Assembly: GCA_029260055.1 (NCBI GenBank)
Contig: JAJDDX010000097.1
Span: 1 to 53,493 of the forward strand
Direction of reading: 5' to 3'
From: Phycisphaerae bacterium
GTDB taxonomy: Bacteria > Planctomycetota > Phycisphaerae > UBA1845
Length of the DNA: 53,493 nucleotides
The notes below the pieces were generated by a model. The model did not search any database. It was given only the letters and a program-made list of their open reading frames with translations, and was not told the DNA's origin. The position numbers and the translations under genes are program-made. Each line of letters begins with the position of its first letter. Position 1 is the stretch's first letter. Positions 25,471 through 33,660 of the stretch are shown in pieces.

Positions 25471-26195
25471 CCAGAGGTACAGAGACAGCAGAGAGGCAGG
25501 AACGACTGGTCCTGGGCGACACGGTTGTGATCGAGAGGCCGTGCCTTGACGCCGGCGTGGAGGAAGACGGCGCCGACGACACCGATGTTGGCCGAAACGG
25601 TGCGGGTGTCGGCACGGCCGCCGCGAATGCGAGCGAACCGCTCGACCGGATCGACGACCTGGCCGTGTCGCTCGGCGCGATTGGGCAGGATCTGGACGGA
25701 CTTACCGAGAGCGTCGCGCAGCAGCGTGAGCAAATCGCTGAGCTGCTGGCACGCGATGAGCTATTCGGCCAGCTTCATGAACGACTGGCGGGCTACGAGC
25801 AGGACGAGCGGCGGCGCACATTCATCGAGCCGCTGACGAGGAAGCTCGCGGCCCTGCAGCGGAGCCTCCTCGAAAACCGCGCCTTCGTTGAGAAAGCGCT
25901 TCGCTCCCTCCCGCAACCGCTGCGATCCCATTCCGCCTACTTCTGGTCCGGCCAGGTGCTGGAGGGGATCTGCATCGAGCTGGAGTCCGTGCTCGCGGAC
26001 TTCGGGGTCGAGCCGTTCACGTCGGAGTCGAACCGATTCGATCGGACGTGCCAGGAGGCAGTTCAGCGGGTTGCGGCGACCGATGCGGCCCAAGTCGGGC
26101 GCATCGCGACGCGGATCGCGCCGGGTCTTCGGATCGAGGATCGCGTCATCATTGCGGAACAAGTCGCCGTGTTCGTCGGCCGGACGACCGGCTGA
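25467..26195 (+). CDS. GrpE-like nucleotide exchange factor
   Basis: A 242-residue protein with an acidic disordered N-terminus (about 1-60), a long coiled-coil helix (about 60-140) and a C-terminal region that resembles the GrpE beta domain: SVLADFGVEPFTSESNRFD, then EAVQRVAATDA, then GLRIEDRVIIAEQVAVFVG. GrpE dimers release ADP from Hsp70 proteins, and the very next gene encodes an Hsp70-like protein, which supports the call. Sequence similarity is modest and the protein is longer than housekeeping GrpE (about 200). It is translationally coupled to the preceding membrane protein. Confidence 0.7.
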   Translation: MTRGTETAERQERLVLGDTVVIERPCLDAGVEEDGADDTDVGRNGAGVGTAAANASEPLDRIDDLAVSLGAIGQDLDGLTESVAQQREQIAELLARDELFGQLHERLAGYEQDERRRTFIEPLTRKLAALQRSLLENRAFVEKALRSLPQPLRSHSAYFWSGQVLEGICIELESVLADFGVEPFTSESNRFDRTCQEAVQRVAATDAAQVGRIATRIAPGLRIEDRVIIAEQVAVFVGRTTG

Positions 26196-26228
26196 AACGA
26201 CATCTCATTCTGAAAGGACGATGGAACA

Positions 26229-27743
26229 ATGATAGTTATAGGTATGGACGTCGGCACGACGCGGAGCAAGGTCGCTGCCATGGACGAGACGGGGCGCCCG
26301 CAGATCGTACTGAACCGTCGCGGGGATCCCTTCACGCCGTCGGTTATCTACTTTGAGGATGGCAGGACTCCCATCGTGGGCGCCGAGGCTTTGGCCGAGG
26401 GGTTCCTCCATCCGGAATATGTCCACTCGTGTTTCAAGCGAGCTCTGGGGTCGCCGGACGGGCTGCACACGGATGCGTCTGGCAAGTCGTACACGGCGAC
26501 CGGCTTCACGCAGATCCTGATCACCGATCTGAAGCAGGACGTGGAGGCCCGATTCAACGAGGAGGTCGACGAGGCGGTCTTCACCGTTCCGGCCAACTTC
26601 CAGGACCACAAGAAGCAGGCCATGATCGACGCGGCAGGGGCGGCCGGGATTAAGGTGGTCAAGCTGGTACACGAGCCGACCGCAGCCGGGATCGCGTATG
26701 CCCTGCAGAAGAAGAGGGATTTTCGGTTCGTGGTGTTCGATCTCGGCGGTGGCACGCTCGACGTGTCGATTCTCGAAGCCGCCGGAAGCGAGATCACGGT
26801 GCTCAGCACGACCGGACGCGAGAAACTCGGGGGCGAGGACTTCAACGCTCGGATAGAGCGGCTCGTGGTGGAGCAGTTCGCCAAGGAGACGGGGTACGAG
26901 CCGACCGTTGAGTCTGACGCGATGTTCTTCCAGGAGCTCGCCGACAAGGCCGAGCGAGCCAAGATCCATCTCTCCCAAAAAACGGCGACCAAGATCGTCG
27001 CGGGCTGCCAGGGTCGCCAAGCCATCGTCGAGATCACGCGCGATCAGTTCGAGTCGCTCACGTCGGATCTGCTTCAGGACGCCCTCGGTTGCACGACGCA
27101 GGCAGTGGAAGAGGCGAGCCTCTCGTGGACCGACCTCGACTCGATCATCCTCGTCGGCGGCAGCGTTCGCATGCCCGCGGTCCAGTCCGCCCTCGCCGAT
27201 CTGAGCAGTATCGTCCCGCACTGCGACATCGAGCCCGACCGTGCCGTCTGTTACGGGGCGGCCCAGATGTGTGCCATGGAATTCGCCAAGCAGGGCAAGG
27301 CCATCATGATCGGTGGTCGTGCGATTCCGACGCCGCAGGCCTTCGTTCAGGAGGTGACCGCGTACGGCGTCGGCTGCTGCGTGGCGGACAAGGATGGAGC
27401 GCTGCGCAACGCCGTGATCCTGTCCAAGGGCACTTCCATTCCGACCACGAAGACCGACCGGTTCTCACTCCTTCACGAGGATCAGACCGAGGCCCGCATC
27501 GAGATCCTGCAAGGCGGTGAGGGGCAGGCATACGACGAGTGCCTCTCCATCGGTGAGATTGTCCTGACGAACCTGCCGGTTGAGCACAAGAAGTCCAAGC
27601 GGATCGAGGTGACCTACGCCATCGACGCCAACGGCATGATCCGCGCGACGGGCAAGGACCTCGTCGGCGGGGAGCAGGTCGAGATCCGTATCGACTACAG
27701 CAAGGGAACGACGAGTAGCAAGCCGGGCCGCGACGCCGCGTAG
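26229..27743 (+). CDS. Hsp70-like chaperone without lid
   Basis: A 504-residue Hsp70/DnaK-family protein. The actin-like ATPase domain is complete in outline: MDVGTTRS (D7), FDLGGGTLDVSIL in the phosphate-2 loop, and ILVGGSVRMPAVQ. A short substrate-binding beta domain follows, ending with GMIRATGKDLVGG near residue 480. The alpha-helical lid of DnaK is absent, so it is more than 100 residues shorter than DnaK. AAAGGA lies 11 nt before the ATG. It pairs with the GrpE-like gene directly upstream and precedes a von Willebrand A protein; no J-domain gene is visible. Likely role: a dedicated chaperone switch for the element's own machinery. Confidence 0.9.
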   Translation: MIVIGMDVGTTRSKVAAMDETGRPQIVLNRRGDPFTPSVIYFEDGRTPIVGAEALAEGFLHPEYVHSCFKRALGSPDGLHTDASGKSYTATGFTQILITDLKQDVEARFNEEVDEAVFTVPANFQDHKKQAMIDAAGAAGIKVVKLVHEPTAAGIAYALQKKRDFRFVVFDLGGGTLDVSILEAAGSEITVLSTTGREKLGGEDFNARIERLVVEQFAKETGYEPTVESDAMFFQELADKAERAKIHLSQKTATKIVAGCQGRQAIVEITRDQFESLTSDLLQDALGCTTQAVEEASLSWTDLDSIILVGGSVRMPAVQSALADLSSIVPHCDIEPDRAVCYGAAQMCAMEFAKQGKAIMIGGRAIPTPQAFVQEVTAYGVGCCVADKDGALRNAVILSKGTSIPTTKTDRFSLLHEDQTEARIEILQGGEGQAYDECLSIGEIVLTNLPVEHKKSKRIEVTYAIDANGMIRATGKDLVGGEQVEIRIDYSKGTTSSKPGRDAA

Positions 27744-27777
27744 AGAGCCTGCGGCTGCGTACCTTGGAGATAAGACC

Positions 27778-28455
27778 ATGAGATATCTTGATTTTGCAGC
27801 TGGGCAGGCGGATCCGAGGGGCCAGAAGCCCGAGCGACTGATCCTGGCGATCGATGCCTCCCCGTCCATGGATGATACCGATTGGCCGCCTTCCCGGTTG
27901 GCAGCGGCCATCGCGGCGGCCGTGGCGCTGATCGCACGGAAGCTCAAGATCGCACCCGATGACGAGGTGGGCATCGTCGCCTATGCCTCGAAGGCGTGGT
28001 GGGTCGCGCAGCCTGCGGTCGTCCGGAAGAAGCACACTACCCTGCGCGGCGCCCTTAGCGGCATTCGAACGCGCTGCGCGACGAACATCACCTCGGCCCT
28101 GCAGCTTGCCGGGCCGGCGCTGCGCCGTGGTCAGCGCCCAACGCTGCTCGATCGACTCCTTCCACCGATCAAGGTGGCGGATTCTGACGGCTGCGTGCCG
28201 AGGATCGTGATCCTCTCGGACGGTTTTCACAACACGGGAGACAGCCCCCGCGGTGAAGCCAAGGCCCTCAAGAAAAAAGGCGTCTGCATCGACTGCGTGG
28301 GCATCGGCGGCAAGCCCTCGGACGTGGACGAGAAGCTGCTGAAGGCCATCGCGTCGACCCACGCCGACGGCGTCACGCCGCGGTACACGTTCATCGGGGA
28401 CAAGGGCGAACTGATCGAAAAGTTCGAGGAACTGGCGGGGCGGATCACACGGTGA
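27778..28455 (+). CDS. von Willebrand factor A domain protein
   Basis: A 225-residue protein that is essentially one vWA domain. The MIDAS motif is DASPS (DxSxS, near residue 25) with a conserved threonine in TNITSAL and the aspartate in VILSDGFHNTG. These domains bind a divalent metal and mediate protein-protein contacts, often together with AAA or chaperone ATPases. There is no signal peptide, so it should be cytosolic. It lies 34 bp after the Hsp70-like gene, which suggests a functional unit GrpE-Hsp70-vWA. Confidence 0.85.
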   Translation: MRYLDFAAGQADPRGQKPERLILAIDASPSMDDTDWPPSRLAAAIAAAVALIARKLKIAPDDEVGIVAYASKAWWVAQPAVVRKKHTTLRGALSGIRTRCATNITSALQLAGPALRRGQRPTLLDRLLPPIKVADSDGCVPRIVILSDGFHNTGDSPRGEAKALKKKGVCIDCVGIGGKPSDVDEKLLKAIASTHADGVTPRYTFIGDKGELIEKFEELAGRITR

Positions 28456-28513
28456 CGCGGCGCCTGGCACGTTCATCCGCCGTCACACTAACCCCGAAAA
28501 GCGAGACAACACC

Positions 28514-28822
28514 ATGGGACTAATCACGTTCTTGATGATTACGTTCGGTCAGGCGATCGGCCTGCTGCTCGAAGTGCTGGCTCTTCTGATCGTGATCCGT
28601 GCGATTTGCGGTCGACGATCCATACCCGTTCTGGCGGAGTTCAACGACGCCGGCCGACCGTTGGTGGATCGGGCGCTCGGGCACGTTGGCCGGTTTTGGC
28701 AGCGAATTGTGCCGAGCCGGCCGTTATCCCCGAACCGGCTGCTGCTCGTGGCATGGCTCAGCGTCACGGCCTTTCGTTGGCTTGCGGCGGTGTTGATCAG
28801 GGTCGCTGCGCAGGGCGCGTAG
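28514..28822 (+). CDS. Small membrane protein (102 residues)
   Basis: An N-terminal hydrophobic span (about 3-30; LITFLMITFGQAIGLLLEVL) and a weaker C-terminal one (about 75-98) suggest a double-pass membrane protein with a basic central loop. No family is recognised and the Shine-Dalgarno signal is weak. It lies between the vWA gene and the excisionase-like gene on the same strand. Confidence 0.5.
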   Translation: MGLITFLMITFGQAIGLLLEVLALLIVIRAICGRRSIPVLAEFNDAGRPLVDRALGHVGRFWQRIVPSRPLSPNRLLLVAWLSVTAFRWLAAVLIRVAAQGA

Positions 28823-28886
28823 CGGATCGCCGGGTCGCGGTGGCCGAACGGAGGCGGCCCCCCCAAGGTCCGAGGAGTTGCCGGGC

Positions 28887-29144
28887 ATGAGCCAGCCGTT
28901 GATTCAGCCGCTGCCGATCGTGATGACCACCGACGAGGTGGCGGCGATTCTGCGCTGTTCCCCCGACACCGTCCGGCGGTACGTCTTCAGCCACCGGCTG
29001 GCCGCCATCAGGATTGGCCGTCAGCGGCGTTTCCGGGCCGACGACGTGGCTGATTTTATAGCGGCGTGCCCCGTCACGGCCCAGTGCGACAAACGCCGCC
29101 TTCGCCGAAAGACTGCCAATTCGGCCGTCCGTTCGCGGAGATAG
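28887..29144 (+). CDS. Excisionase-like HTH protein
   Basis: An 85-residue protein containing a MerR/excisionase-type winged helix: MTTDEVAAILRCSPDTVRRY, then AIRIGRQRRFRADDVADFI, then a basic tail. These proteins bend DNA at attachment sites and steer the integrase towards excision. I chose ATG 28887 because AGGAG lies 9 nt upstream; a TTG at 28878 is in frame. It directly precedes the integrase gene, the normal arrangement in bacterial integrative elements. Confidence 0.8.
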   Translation: MSQPLIQPLPIVMTTDEVAAILRCSPDTVRRYVFSHRLAAIRIGRQRRFRADDVADFIAACPVTAQCDKRRLRRKTANSAVRSRR

Positions 29145-29229
29145 GTGTCACTTTATTGACACTTCTTTCTGAATCTGACTTGATCGATCGGCCGAATCGA
29201 GCCATCGTCACGCGATCCGGGAGGTCTCT

Positions 29230-30483
29230 ATGAACACGTCCGTCAGCTTGCTCCACGAGCCCAAACGGCAAAAGCCGTGGCTCGTGCGCTGGTACGGCGA
29301 GCCCGACGAGCGTGGCACGCAGAGGCGCTACAGCAAGGCCTTCCGGTACTGCCACGAGGCCAAGGCCTTCCATACCAACAAGCAGGCCGCGTTCAACCGG
29401 GGCGAGCCGCGTGATCCGGTCAACGTGACGCTTGAAGAGCTCGTGGAGGATTTCGGGGAGGCGCGTCTTTCGACCCTTAGCTACGCCTCCAAGATTGGCT
29501 ACGGCAACACGCTCGGTCAATTGACCTCCTACTTCGGTCCGGGGCGGAAGGTACGTGAGGTCCGGCGGCGGGAGGCCGAGGCCTTCATCGCCACCCGGAC
29601 TCGACAGGATGGCCGTCCCGGGGGCCTGTCGGATTGGTCGAAGGCGCGGCATCTGATCCATTGCCGGGCGGTCTTCGCCGCCGCGGTGGCCTGGGAATAC
29701 GCGGACGAGAATCCTTTCCGAACCAACGGCGGAGTCGGTGGTTCACCGCTTCGCATGAACCCCAAGGGCAAGCCCTGGCAGCACATCACGCCCGACGAGT
29801 TCAGGAGGCTCCTCGCGCAGACAGACACGCCGCAGAGGCGAGCCGCCTACTGGCTCATGTACGGCTGCGGACTCCGTGCCGGCGAAGCCTACAATATGAT
29901 GGTCGCCAATGTCGATCTCGCCGCACGCCGTGTCCACGTCGTCAACCGAGCCGCCACCGCCGATGCGCCTCCGTTTACCGTCAAGGCCGAGCGGCAATCC
30001 GAATCGAGCAAGGAGCGGTCGGTCCCGATTCCCGAGGCGGCGATAGCGGATCTCACCGAGGCGATGCGTCAGGCGTTCAAGTCCGGCGGATTCCTGGCGC
30101 TGACCGAGGAGCGGTTCCGGACCGTGCAGGAACACTGGCGCCTGTGCCGGGAGGGCAAGCCCTGGGCGGGTGCAGACGCCGGGCGTCCCTGGCAGAACCG
30201 TAACATGATGAACAACCTGTTGCGGGACACTAAGCAACTCCTCATTGCCGCAGGAGTCGAACTGACCGCCCCCTTCACGCTCCACACCTTCCGCAAGAGC
30301 TTCGCCCAGAACCACGCCGATGCCGGCACGCCGCCGTGCACGCTCGCCAAGCTGCTCGGCCACACCAACACGCGGGTCACGCTGCAGTTCTACAACCGTG
30401 TCACCGACGCCAACGAGCGGGCCGCGGGCGAAGCCATGGATCGATTGTTGGCTCCCGGACGAACTTCGGCCCATGCAGGCTAG
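29230..30483 (+). CDS. int: Tyrosine recombinase/integrase
   Basis: A 417-residue site-specific recombinase that appears intact. It has an N-terminal SAM-like core-binding domain (about 60-165) and a catalytic domain with the Arg of GCGLRAGEAYN (near 216), HTFRKS (HxxR, near 351), the histidine in LLGHTNTRVT and the tyrosine nucleophile in QFYNRV (near 388). GGGAGGT lies 6 nt before the ATG, a normal bacterial site. Together with the HTH gene just upstream it makes a complete integration/excision pair and defines the right end of the 20.9-30.5 kb module. The attachment site was not found; a copy within the next few hundred bases is expected. Confidence 0.92.
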   Translation: MNTSVSLLHEPKRQKPWLVRWYGEPDERGTQRRYSKAFRYCHEAKAFHTNKQAAFNRGEPRDPVNVTLEELVEDFGEARLSTLSYASKIGYGNTLGQLTSYFGPGRKVREVRRREAEAFIATRTRQDGRPGGLSDWSKARHLIHCRAVFAAAVAWEYADENPFRTNGGVGGSPLRMNPKGKPWQHITPDEFRRLLAQTDTPQRRAAYWLMYGCGLRAGEAYNMMVANVDLAARRVHVVNRAATADAPPFTVKAERQSESSKERSVPIPEAAIADLTEAMRQAFKSGGFLALTEERFRTVQEHWRLCREGKPWAGADAGRPWQNRNMMNNLLRDTKQLLIAAGVELTAPFTLHTFRKSFAQNHADAGTPPCTLAKLLGHTNTRVTLQFYNRVTDANERAAGEAMDRLLAPGRTSAHAG

Positions 30484-30858
30484 ACAGCGATGCTGCGGCT
30501 TCTTGGGGCTGCTCTACCCCAGTCCACCCCACGCCCGCCGCCATCCGGCCAAATCGGTCGAACGCTTATCAGCCCGGATGGCCTCACCACTACTAATGAT
30601 CAACGAAACCACAACGCCGACATTCCGGGCGGCTCGGGTTGGCCCTCTGGCGGAAACCGTGTGCAGGCGTTCGGCCAACGCGGCTCCCGATTTCGCTCGA
30701 TTGGCGATCAGTCCGGAACAGGCAATTTGGCCAGCCAGGCCGTTCCTGAGCGTCACACCACCCTATGCGGCCTGTCCGTGCGATGACGCGGCTGACGGTG
30801 GATGTCCTGGTTATTTTCGTAGCGTGTTCGCAAGTAGCAGCTGGGGAGGCGTGTAACC
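30484..30858. other. Region downstream of the integrase
   Basis: This 375-bp stretch holds no supported gene; the open frames across it are antisense or shifted extensions. It is the expected place for an attachment site of the upstream integrase, but I see no tRNA fragment or direct repeat to prove it. Confidence 0.35.
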
Positions 30859-31398
30859 ATGGCGTGGCGGCCGCACCGGTATCTCATATTGGGCGAGTTG
30901 GACAATACCGAGCGTCACCGGGTCACCGGCTGGATGCAGTTCCAGGGACTGGACGACAAGGTGACGTTTGACCTTGAGGGCGAGTTCCACCGTGACATCC
31001 GCGGCACCACAATCTCGCTGATCGGCGAATTCCCTGACGACGTGGACGCGAAAGAGGCGGTCGACTACATGCGCCACTTTGCCACGCACCAGACCGGCCG
31101 GGTCGGCGACATCACTGCCGGCCTGCCACCCCGAGACTACGTGTCCTACCCCTACATCGAATGGTACTCGGATCAGAGCGGTCGAGTCGTACTTGAGCTC
31201 GACCCCGAGCAACTTGAGGTCGTTGGGTCGCCGATTCCCGCGTGTGAGTCGTTTCCGGTGTCCCGGGCGGATCAGGATCGAAACATGTTGTCCTACCTGC
31301 AGGGGATGATGGAGGAACTCGGCGGAACACCTGATGCCGACAAGAAACGGCAAGAACCGCCAGGGCCCGATGTTGAAGGGAGTACGTCCGATGAGTAG
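30859..31398 (+). CDS. Hypothetical protein
   Basis: A 179-residue acidic protein with a strong Shine-Dalgarno site (GGGGAGG, 9 nt upstream). The first 60 residues alternate strands (YLILGELDN, VTFDLEGEFH, TISLIGEF) like a small beta-barrel; the C-terminus is charged and probably disordered. I do not recognise the family. It lies 65 bp before another small gene of similar composition, and both follow the integrase. Confidence 0.6.
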   Translation: MAWRPHRYLILGELDNTERHRVTGWMQFQGLDDKVTFDLEGEFHRDIRGTTISLIGEFPDDVDAKEAVDYMRHFATHQTGRVGDITAGLPPRDYVSYPYIEWYSDQSGRVVLELDPEQLEVVGSPIPACESFPVSRADQDRNMLSYLQGMMEELGGTPDADKKRQEPPGPDVEGSTSDE

Positions 31399-31463
31399 TC
31401 GGCGTGGCGAGGGTGGTTTGGCGCACGCTGGCTGCAAAGTGGAGGGCACGAGGTGAGACCAAG

Positions 31464-31859
31464 ATGACAAGGGCTAGAGCGACGATCACGATCAGGAACG
31501 GTGCTACGCACGTGGACTTGCGGGATCCGGATACCGAGGTCGAGGTGCGTGACTACGACGCTGCGGAAGCCAGCCGTGACCGTGGCGAGCGGTGGATCGA
31601 CGAACAGGGCAATACCTGTGAACGATACTTCGTCACCGCTACCGGCGAATCGGCGTCGGGTACGCCCGTCACGCTCGGATTGGAGCGGTTTGCGGAAGAT
31701 CTTCGGGATCACGCAGGGATGGAAGCGGTTTTCGAGGCGGACGAGTCGGCCAACGGGTTGCACACGCTAACGATCAGCAGGGTGGATTTCTACTTCGGGG
31801 CGGACGGGAGCGGGTACGATGGGTGGGGGCGATACGTGGGCGGCAACGATGACGCCTGA
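31464..31859 (+). CDS. Hypothetical protein
   Basis: A 131-residue acidic protein rich in predicted beta strands (RATITIRNGATHVDL, TEVEVRDYD, HTLTISRVDFYFG), ending in a Gly/Tyr/Trp-rich tail. It has no signal peptide, membrane span or recognised motif. It is co-directional with the preceding gene and ends just before the cyclase remnant. Confidence 0.55.
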   Translation: MTRARATITIRNGATHVDLRDPDTEVEVRDYDAAEASRDRGERWIDEQGNTCERYFVTATGESASGTPVTLGLERFAEDLRDHAGMEAVFEADESANGLHTLTISRVDFYFGADGSGYDGWGRYVGGNDDA

Positions 31860-31884
31860 ACGGCCTCATATTGCAGGACAGACG

Positions 31885-32145
31885 ATTCTCGACACCTGGC
31901 CGGCGTATTGGCTTTGCTTCACAATCTCACACACGCCCCAGTGGTGTTGGTAGGGCTTCTCAAGAGCGTCCAGCGCCTCGCGCTCCTCCGTAATGGCGGT
32001 GGAGCCCACCATGTCGGCAATAAGATGGCTTGCGTGTTCTTGCGGCCTTTCGGATAAGATCCTTAAGTTCTGTGTGCTTCTCAACGAGGCGTTGGGGGGC
32101 GGTCTTTCGAACGGCCTTCCTAGCCTGCCTCTTCGCTAGAGCCAT
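31885..32145 (-). pseudogene. Decayed N-terminal copy of the class III cyclase
   Basis: The first 37 codons (MALAKRQARKAVRKTAPQRL, then EKHTELKDLI) align with the N-terminus of the cyclase at 2002-3447. A frameshift near 32035 moves the homology into another frame, which continues with ADMVGST, EALDALEKPYQHH and YAGQV and then stops matching near 31885, before the GDG metal site. The rest of the gene is absent. DNA identity to the intact copy is roughly three quarters by eye. Both copies point left, so they are direct repeats bracketing 3.4-31.9 kb. Confidence 0.8.
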
Positions 32146-32812
32146 ACGTGTCCTCTAGCTCCAGACGAGTTGTGGAGACGAGGGCCAAAACGCCAACAGG
32201 GCATGTAGATTACGGCTTACGTGGGCCTTGCCAACGTGCTTATTCGTAATACCGTCGACGTGGATTCTGGGGCGCCGGTCCGCGGAAACCGGCCGTTTCA
32301 ACGGGTGTGTGCGTACCTCGACCGCGGATGGTCGACACAAGCAGACCGATTCAAGAGTTCAAGCCGCGACGATAGCGATAATGCCGGCCGCCGACCTGCG
32401 GGATAGCCTGCGTGGTCATGTAGGGCCTAAACTTGCGCATCAGGGTTTTCCCCGATGCGGGACCGCCTGCCTTTTTCCATAATGTTCAAGTTGTGGGGAG
32501 GATGTGCGTCGAAACGGACATGAACTGCGGGAGCCACAGCTACGGAGCCGACCGGATGGGAATAAACACAGCCAAGCACCGCTCTTCGCTTGCGTCGGGC
32601 ACTGCGACTCCGTACGTTAATGGCTCGGCGCCAGACTTAACTGATGGCGCAGGCGTTTTCCGGGTTTCGGTTGCGGAAGCCTGGGTCGCCGACAGCGTGA
32701 CGGAGTAGGTCGATCTCATGTCCAAACAAGATGTACTTCGAAGGGCTCAGCGTCCGTGCCGAACAACGCGGTAGGGGAAACCTTTATAGGCACGCTCGTC
32801 CTGTTTCTCAGC
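32146..32812. other. Intergenic region upstream of the small-molecule operon
   Basis: No gene is supported over these 667 bp. The only signal is a TATA-like box near its right end (32783-32790). Confidence 0.4.
32776..32790 (+). promoter_or_regulatory. BRE + TATA-like promoter of the small-molecule operon
   Basis: GGAAACC is followed by TTTATAGG, centred about 26.5 nt before the ATG at 32813, with no Shine-Dalgarno sequence. It matches the archaeal leaderless pattern seen elsewhere in the island. Confidence 0.45.
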
Positions 32813-33049
32813 ATGGTATTCGAAGAGCTGAGGAAGAAAGACGATGCGGCGCTCTTCATCATCCGGCGCACGGAAGTTGCGCAGGATTTGGATCCGAGCC
32901 TCGCTGAGACGGAGTACCGCGGGGAGGAAGTCGAGATAGTCTCGCCTCGGCCAGCGGCCCTCTATTGTCCACCCAAGGGCCTTTGGCAATACAATCGAAA
33001 ACGTGTGGAAGTCGAACCAGGTTACTACGTAGTGGGAGCCCAACCATGA
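32813..33049 (+). CDS. Small protein leading the small-molecule operon
   Basis: A 78-residue protein beginning MVFEELRKKDDAALFIIRR, with several predicted strands and a Cys-Pro-Pro turn; it lacks the DSL motif of an acyl carrier protein. Its stop codon overlaps the next start (ATGA), arguing for a real, co-translated gene. A frame continues upstream to a GTG at 32756, but ATG 32813 is better placed relative to the TTTATAGG box. An antisense frame (32747-33043) is equally long and cannot be wholly excluded. Confidence 0.5.
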   Translation: MVFEELRKKDDAALFIIRRTEVAQDLDPSLAETEYRGEEVEIVSPRPAALYCPPKGLWQYNRKRVEVEPGYYVVGAQP

Positions 33050-33627
33050 AGACGGCGCTGCTGATTATTGATCCTCAGAAGGTGTACACTGACGAAGAGT
33101 CAGAACTCTATTGCCCTGATGCCAGCGCCACAATCGCGCGCATTAACTCCATCGCACAGCATTTCGAAGCGACTGGGGATCCCGTCTTCTTAGTCCGCCA
33201 CGTCCACAAGGCCGATGGTTCTGACCTCGGCCGCATGTTCGACTATCTCGGAGAGCCTGAGGAGGATTTCGGCTTCAAGGAAGGAACCACGCCGGTCGAA
33301 TTCGACGACAGCCTGTACCGACCATCGCGTGCAATCGAGCTACGCAAGACGCGCTATTCAGCCTTTGTGGCCACGGACCTGGACAAGCAACTGAAATCCC
33401 TGGGCGTCCAGGCGGTCGTAATATGCGGCTTCATGGCCAACTGCTGTTGTGACGCTACGGCTCGGGATGCTCACGCCTTGGACTACTATGTTACGTTTGT
33501 GGTCGACGCGACCGGCAGCCCAGGGACGGACAACTACGGCGAGAGCGAGATTCGCAAAATTGAAGCGGATTTCATGGAAGCGGCGTTCGCAAGGGTAGTC
33601 ACGGCTGACGAACTCACGCAGCGTTAA
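33046..33627 (+). CDS. Isochorismatase-like cysteine hydrolase
   Basis: A 193-residue member of the isochorismatase-like (cysteine hydrolase) superfamily. The triad is visible as D9 in LIIDPQ, K101 in RKTRYSAF and C134 in GFMANCCCDATARDA; three cysteines in a row occupy 133-135, and the usual threonine of the cis-peptide is Ala131. Relatives hydrolyse nicotinamide, N-carbamoyl compounds, ureidoacrylate or vinyl ethers, so the substrate is open. The start overlaps the upstream stop (ATGA), and the ligase gene begins 33 bp downstream. It is probably a tailoring or release step of this operon's product. Confidence 0.85.
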   Translation: MKTALLIIDPQKVYTDEESELYCPDASATIARINSIAQHFEATGDPVFLVRHVHKADGSDLGRMFDYLGEPEEDFGFKEGTTPVEFDDSLYRPSRAIELRKTRYSAFVATDLDKQLKSLGVQAVVICGFMANCCCDATARDAHALDYYVTFVVDATGSPGTDNYGESEIRKIEADFMEAAFARVVTADELTQR

Positions 33628-33660
33628 TCACTGCTGCTTCTCGCAAAACGGAAAACGACG

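Noticed and set aside
26205-27221. 338-codon minus-strand frame over the Hsp70-like gene
   Set aside because: It is the antisense shadow of a gene with unmistakable Hsp70 motifs; GC-rich coding DNA often leaves such frames open.
32747-33043. Minus-strand 98-codon frame opposite the first gene of the small-molecule operon
   Set aside because: It has no start signal, while the plus-strand frame is coupled by ATGA to the hydrolase gene and has a promoter-like box. Kept as an alternative only in the evidence.
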